DNA from: Tenrec ecaudatus
Taxonomy: Eukaryota > Chordata > Mammalia > Afrosoricida > Tenrecidae
NCBI RefSeq assembly: GCF_050624435.1
Contig: NC_134542.1
Coordinates: 10,251,497-10,315,496 of the forward strand
Reading direction: 5' to 3'
Length of the DNA: 64,000 nucleotides
Position numbers and translations under genes: made by a program. Of this stretch, positions 60,195-64,000 are shown one piece after another; the stretch's first letter is position 1; every line of letters starts with the position of its first letter. Below the pieces are notes generated by a model that ran no database searches, was not told the DNA's origin, and saw only the letters and a list, made by a program, of their open reading frames with translations.

Positions 60195-60400
60195 CTCCTG
60201 TGCTGCTAACAACGAGGTCAGCGGTTCAAAACCACCAGGCACTTCTTGAGAGAAAGATGATGTTTTTTACTCTCATAAATATTTATAACCTCAGAAAGAT
60301 AAACATGTAACCCATTGTGAGAGGTGTGGGTGGGTCTGTTCTGTCCAATAGAGCTACTATAAGTCTGCAATGACTCGATGGAAGTGAGTTTGGTTTGAGA
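60195..60400 (+). mobile_element. AfroSINE copy
   Basis: Forward: 'gtgctgctaacaacgaggtc', tail 'aatgactcgatggaagtgagtttgg'. Confidence 0.82.
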
Positions 60401-60429
60401 ATTTCTCTTCTGACCAATAGTTATAACAT

Positions 60430-61080
60430 CAAATAAACAGAGAAAATATTGAAGCTGTTAAGGATCATTTTACTTTGATCCAGAATCAATGCTCATGGAA
60501 ACAGCAACCAAGGAATTAAATGATATATTGCATTGGGGCAAATCTACTGCATGAGACCCATTTAAAGAATTAAAGAGCAAAGATGTCATTTTAAGGATTA
60601 ATGTGTGCCTTATCCTATCCAGGCTCTTTTCAATCTACTCAAATGCCATGAAAAAAAAACTTGGAAATGAAAAATGGAGACCAGAGAAATATTGATGCAT
60701 CTTAATTATAATGTTGGTGAAGAATATTGAACATAGCATGGATTTCCAAAAGAACAAACAAATCTTTTGAGGGAAAATACTCCCAGAATGGTCCACAGAA
60801 ATAAAAAAGGTAGAACTTCATTTTATTTATTTCGGATGTGTTATTAGAAGAAACCATAACCTAGAGAAGGGCATGATACTTGGTAAACGGGAGGGTCTAC
60901 CAATAAAAGTGTGTGGGAGGGCGGGGTTCTCAACAATATTGGCTGATACAGCGGCGCCAACAATGGGACCACGGAGGGCAATGACTGTAAGGTCTGGTTG
61001 GCTCAGCACTGGACAGTGTTTCCTTCTGTTCCACACAAGCTCGCCATGAGTTGGAGCTGATGCAACGGAACTTACCAAAC
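60430..61080 (+). mobile_element. RTE 3' copy
   Basis: Forward: 'gatccagaatcaatgctcatgg', 'gggcaaatctactgcatgagacc', 'gagaagggcatgatacttgg', tail 'gagttggagctgatgcaacgg'. Confidence 0.85.
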
Positions 61081-61189
61081 AAATTCTTAGCCAGTTTCTC
61101 AGTCCACAGTTTGACAACGTTGGAACTGTCTTCTGACAGCAAAAGACTTTTGTTTTCAGACTTTATGAGTTTTCCACAGCTAGCTGCAA

Positions 61190-61357
61190 AGTGATCCATG
61201 TGGCGTAGTGTGTTACCTATTGAGTGACTAGCCACAGAGCCACTTCAAGGGGAAAAGATGAGACTTTCTACCTCTGTCAAGACTTAGTCTCCGAAATCTA
61301 CAGGGCAAGTTTTACTCTTTTATAGAGTCAACATTGACTCGCTGGTGGCGAGTGAGA
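61190..61357 (+). mobile_element. AfroSINE copy, diverged
   Basis: Forward: 'catgtggcgtagtgtgttac', tail 'caacattgactcgctggtgg'. Confidence 0.72.
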
Positions 61358-61393
61358 GCATCAAAGTCAAAACCAGCCACTGTCTATAGTGTT

Positions 61394-61578
61394 GGAGCCC
61401 TGGCGGTGCTGTCCAGCAAGCACTAGACTTCTAACCACAAGGTCAGTGGTTCAAATCCATCAACTGAGATTTGGGAGAAATGTTTGGCTCTCGACAAGAT
61501 GAAACTGCCTGATTTCCTAAGATTTACAATTTCAGGGGCTTCATATGTGAGGTCTCGATGGCACTGGGCACGGTCGTT
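61394..61578 (+). mobile_element. AfroSINE copy
   Basis: Forward: 'ggagccctggcggtgctgtcc' head, 'cacaaggtcagtggttcaaatcc' B-box region, tail 'gaggtctcgatggcactgg'. Confidence 0.82.
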
Positions 61579-61609
61579 GGTGTGGGGCTTCTATATTATA
61601 TTGTGATTA

Positions 61610-62062
61610 TGTTAGATCTCTTTGGAGATGGAGTTGTACCTCGGTCCTTGGCCCCGCACGAGAAAGAATTCACGCCGAAGCCTGGTTCATGATCCAAGTG
61701 AGTTTTATGAGAGTTAGTATAAATTTTAGGTTTACACGGCACCCATAGGACTCCTCCCGACCATACAGCCTGGCAGAGGTTGCTCAAAATCATGCAAAGT
61801 TCTCTGGCCCCACTCGACTCTAGGCTCCTGCCTTTTCAAGGATTCCATGGGGATGCGTGGTGGACGACCCCTGATTGACCCCATTGGCTGAATTGAATTC
61901 ACCTGGCCCAGGTGGGCCAATCCAGGTTTAGCGCCCACCCATGCCCACCCGCGGGAAACCTGAGCCTCTGAGCATGTGCAGTGCTCTGCTCCTTGTCCCC
62001 GTGCTTGGCTCTCTGGGCATGCGTTAACGGACATTCCCATCCCTGTGCTAGCCTGCCTAACA
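61610..62062 (-). mobile_element. ERV1-type solo LTR, 453 bp, perfect ends
   Basis: The ends are TGTTAG and CTAACA, a perfect 6-bp inverted repeat, and atta flanks both sides (61,606-61,609 and 62,063-62,066). A 4-bp duplication is typical of gammaretrovirus-like (ERV1) elements. Reverse orientation is inferred from a CCAAT box (complement near 61,883) and from a U5-like 'ttctttctcgtgcggggcc' block (complement at 61,652-61,670). It is more GC-rich than its surroundings. No internal retroviral genes are present. Only one copy is in the window. Confidence 0.82.
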
Positions 62063-62069
62063 ATTATAC

Positions 62070-63070
62070 ACAATCACTGTTATCTTTGTTTGTTTTTCAT
62101 CAATAACCAGACCTGTATGTTTTCAATAACAATCATTTTCTCACAGTGGGAAGGTTAGGAAGAATCTTCATGTGGCTTCATGAAGTGATAAATACTATGT
62201 CAAAGAACAAACAAGAACATCTGATGAAACTAAAGACTTGATTGAAGAAACAAAACAATCTAGCATTGAGCAGTACGATCTAAGGATTCACCAAAGTCTT
62301 GCTGGGAACAGAAATTCCCATAGAACTTAAGAACAGAGAATCCAGGAATTGACAAGAAGAAAATTCTGATTGGTTGGCATTTACAAAAATCATCTTTTAA
62401 TGGACAAAGATGTAGCAGCTTATCTTAAGGCTATTTGGAAGCCTGGCCAGAGTGAATGCTCTTCCTGGGAGCATGCTGTGAGAGGAAGGTGTGTGGGGGG
62501 AAGGAAGTGAGCTGCCTGCAGGCTTCCTGGGGCCTACTGGCTAGCTGACTTTAGAATGTTAGCTGAAAATAGGCAGTAACAGGAAAAAAAAAACAAAAAA
62601 TCTCTGGGCTCTGGCCTACATTTTTGTGCGAAGCTTCTCCTCATGCCAAGTTCCCCCTTCACGGCACTATTATGGAAATGCTCTGTGTGCTCCTGCTTCA
62701 TGGCCTTTGGTGAAGCAGGCAGAATGTGCCTTTGGTGACTCATCTGAGATCACTGGTATATCACTGTCAAATGACTTCTCATGGAAAGGGTGATAATTCT
62801 CATTTTCAAGGAAGAGTAACTCAGAGAAAATCTTCCTCTGTCACATTTCCTTTCTGAACCTCTTGTCAGAGCTAGTACCCCAATCACTGATTGCTTCCCT
62901 CTCTAACATTTCATCTTGCATGTTAACAGGAAAAGAGAAAAAGACAAACTCACCTTCCTTTAAGCAGATAGTAACCAGGAGTCACTCAAATAAAAGAAAT
63001 TCTTTGTGAGTTTGATAGTGAGGATAAGGAAGAAAATAGAAGAAAGATCCCCCCCCCCCTTTTTTTAAGT
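62070..63070. other. Unassigned; poly-C/poly-T tract near its end
   Basis: No gene or family is recognised. An 11-C run followed by 7 T lies at 63,049-63,066. Confidence 0.4.
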
Positions 63071-63074
63071 CTCT

Positions 63075-63265
63075 TGTTGGTATAGATAGTCAATGAGCTA
63101 GCTGGTAAGCCAAAGGTTGGTGGATCGAGTCTACCCAGAGTTTCCCTGAAAGAAAGTCCAGGTGAGCTACTCACAAAAAATTCACTAATAGAAACTCCCC
63201 TATGGAACCCAGTGCTGTTCTGAAATGCATGGGCCGCCATCAGTTGGAGTCAGTCATGAGTTGCT
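63075..63265 (+). mobile_element. AfroSINE copy, diverged
   Basis: Forward: 'gagctagctggtaagccaaagg', tail 'catcagttggagtcagtcatg'. Confidence 0.7.
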
Positions 63266-63554
63266 ATCTGTTTCATTACTACTTGTTGGAAAACCAGAGC
63301 GGTAGAATTCAGGTCCTATTTAGGCTCTTGTGGACTTATCTGAATTTTCTCCAGCTCCTATTCATGAGATTTTTAGTAGTTAATTCCTGAAAGGGTGATA
63401 GCCCATTCCTTCTCTGTAGTCTCTTCTTAGTCTGGTAACTCAATGGAAGCCTGTTCCCTTTGGGTTATGCTGTTGGTATTTGAAGTAGCAGTGACACAGC
63501 ACCCAGCAACAGTCTCTCAACAGTTTTTAAGCCATCACAGTATGATAAATTGAC

Positions 63555-64000
63555 AGACAAATGAGTATATACCACTTGAAGTTCAAGATCATCTCAAGAT
63601 CAAGTGTGATGCATTGAGCACTAGTGACAGAAGACAAGAAACATCATACATGGAGAAGACAAAAGTTTATTTAAAAGACAGGAAATAAAGAAATGATCAA
63701 GGTGAATGTCAAAAGAGATTCTGAACTTGCTCTTAATCATAGAGTAGCTAGGGTAAATGGAAGAAATGATGGGGTAAAATAGCCAATCAGAAGTTTTCAA
63801 AGGGCAGCTCAAGAGACAAAGTATTTTAATGAAATATGCAAAGACCTAGAGTTAGAAAACTCTAGACGGGAAGAAAGTGCTAAGCATATCTCAAACAAAA
63901 AATTGCTAAAGAAAAATTCAAGCTCTTAGTTGTATTGCAAGATTCTATGGTCAAAATATTGAATGATACAGGGAAGCATCCAAAAAAGATAGAAAGAATA
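63555..64000 (+). mobile_element. RTE internal fragment, running off the window
   Basis: Forward: 'gttcaagatcatctcaagatc', 'gcattgagcactagtgacag', 'gaatgatacagggaagcatcc'. It is homologous to 4290-4750 and 47,360-47,800 and continues past the window edge. Confidence 0.85.

Overview
The window looks like ordinary intergenic DNA from a placental mammal, almost certainly an afrotherian. The main evidence is the pairing of a BovB-like RTE LINE (17 copies or fragments) with a tRNA-like SINE (about 25 copies) that shares the RTE 3' tail; this pairing (AfroLA/AfroSINE) is known from Afrotheria. An L1 lineage with an unusually long 3'UTR is also abundant. A tenrec-like insectivoran afrotherian is my best guess, but the species cannot be fixed from the sequence alone. 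I found no intact host gene. Open frames longer than about 100 codons are either transposon coding remnants, a processed pseudogene, or antisense frames through pyrimidine-rich L1 3'UTR sequence.

Layout. 1-7150: an old RTE element (about 1245-7150) interrupted by a recent twin-primed L1 (1502-4267) with a perfect 16-bp target duplication, and by an RPS4X processed pseudogene (about 5062-5960) with its own target duplication. 7.1-22 kb: scattered AfroSINEs, RTE tails, an L1 3'UTR copy (15.4-16.3 kb) and long unassigned stretches. 22-32.6 kb: an older L1 ORF2 carrying a 97-bp L1 insertion, two RTE copies each split by a solo LTR with 5-bp duplications, and an 860-bp hAT transposon with an intact 101-codon internally deleted transposase frame. 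33-38.5 kb: an L1 3'UTR copy and two convergent RTE copies. 40.1-46.1 kb: a nested stack. An L1 ORF2 fragment is split by a twin-primed L1, which is itself split by a 3.3-kb L1 insertion carrying a composite, apparently transduced 3' end. 46.1-47.35 kb: an endogenous retrovirus remnant in reverse orientation. 47.35-64 kb: more RTE, L1 3'UTR and AfroSINE copies, a third solo LTR of the same family (55.26-55.81 kb), and a well-preserved ERV1-type solo LTR (61,610-62,062).

The most informative signal is the L1 lineage. Two L1 copies 38 kb apart (1502-4267 and 41,391-44,691) share the same double 3' end, including the same A-rich linker. Their common source therefore already carried a second L1 3' terminal module downstream of its own polyadenylation signal. 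Each copy then adds different material after the shared module, which looks like serial 3' transduction. No multi-gene system, operon, CRISPR array or functional RNA gene was seen.
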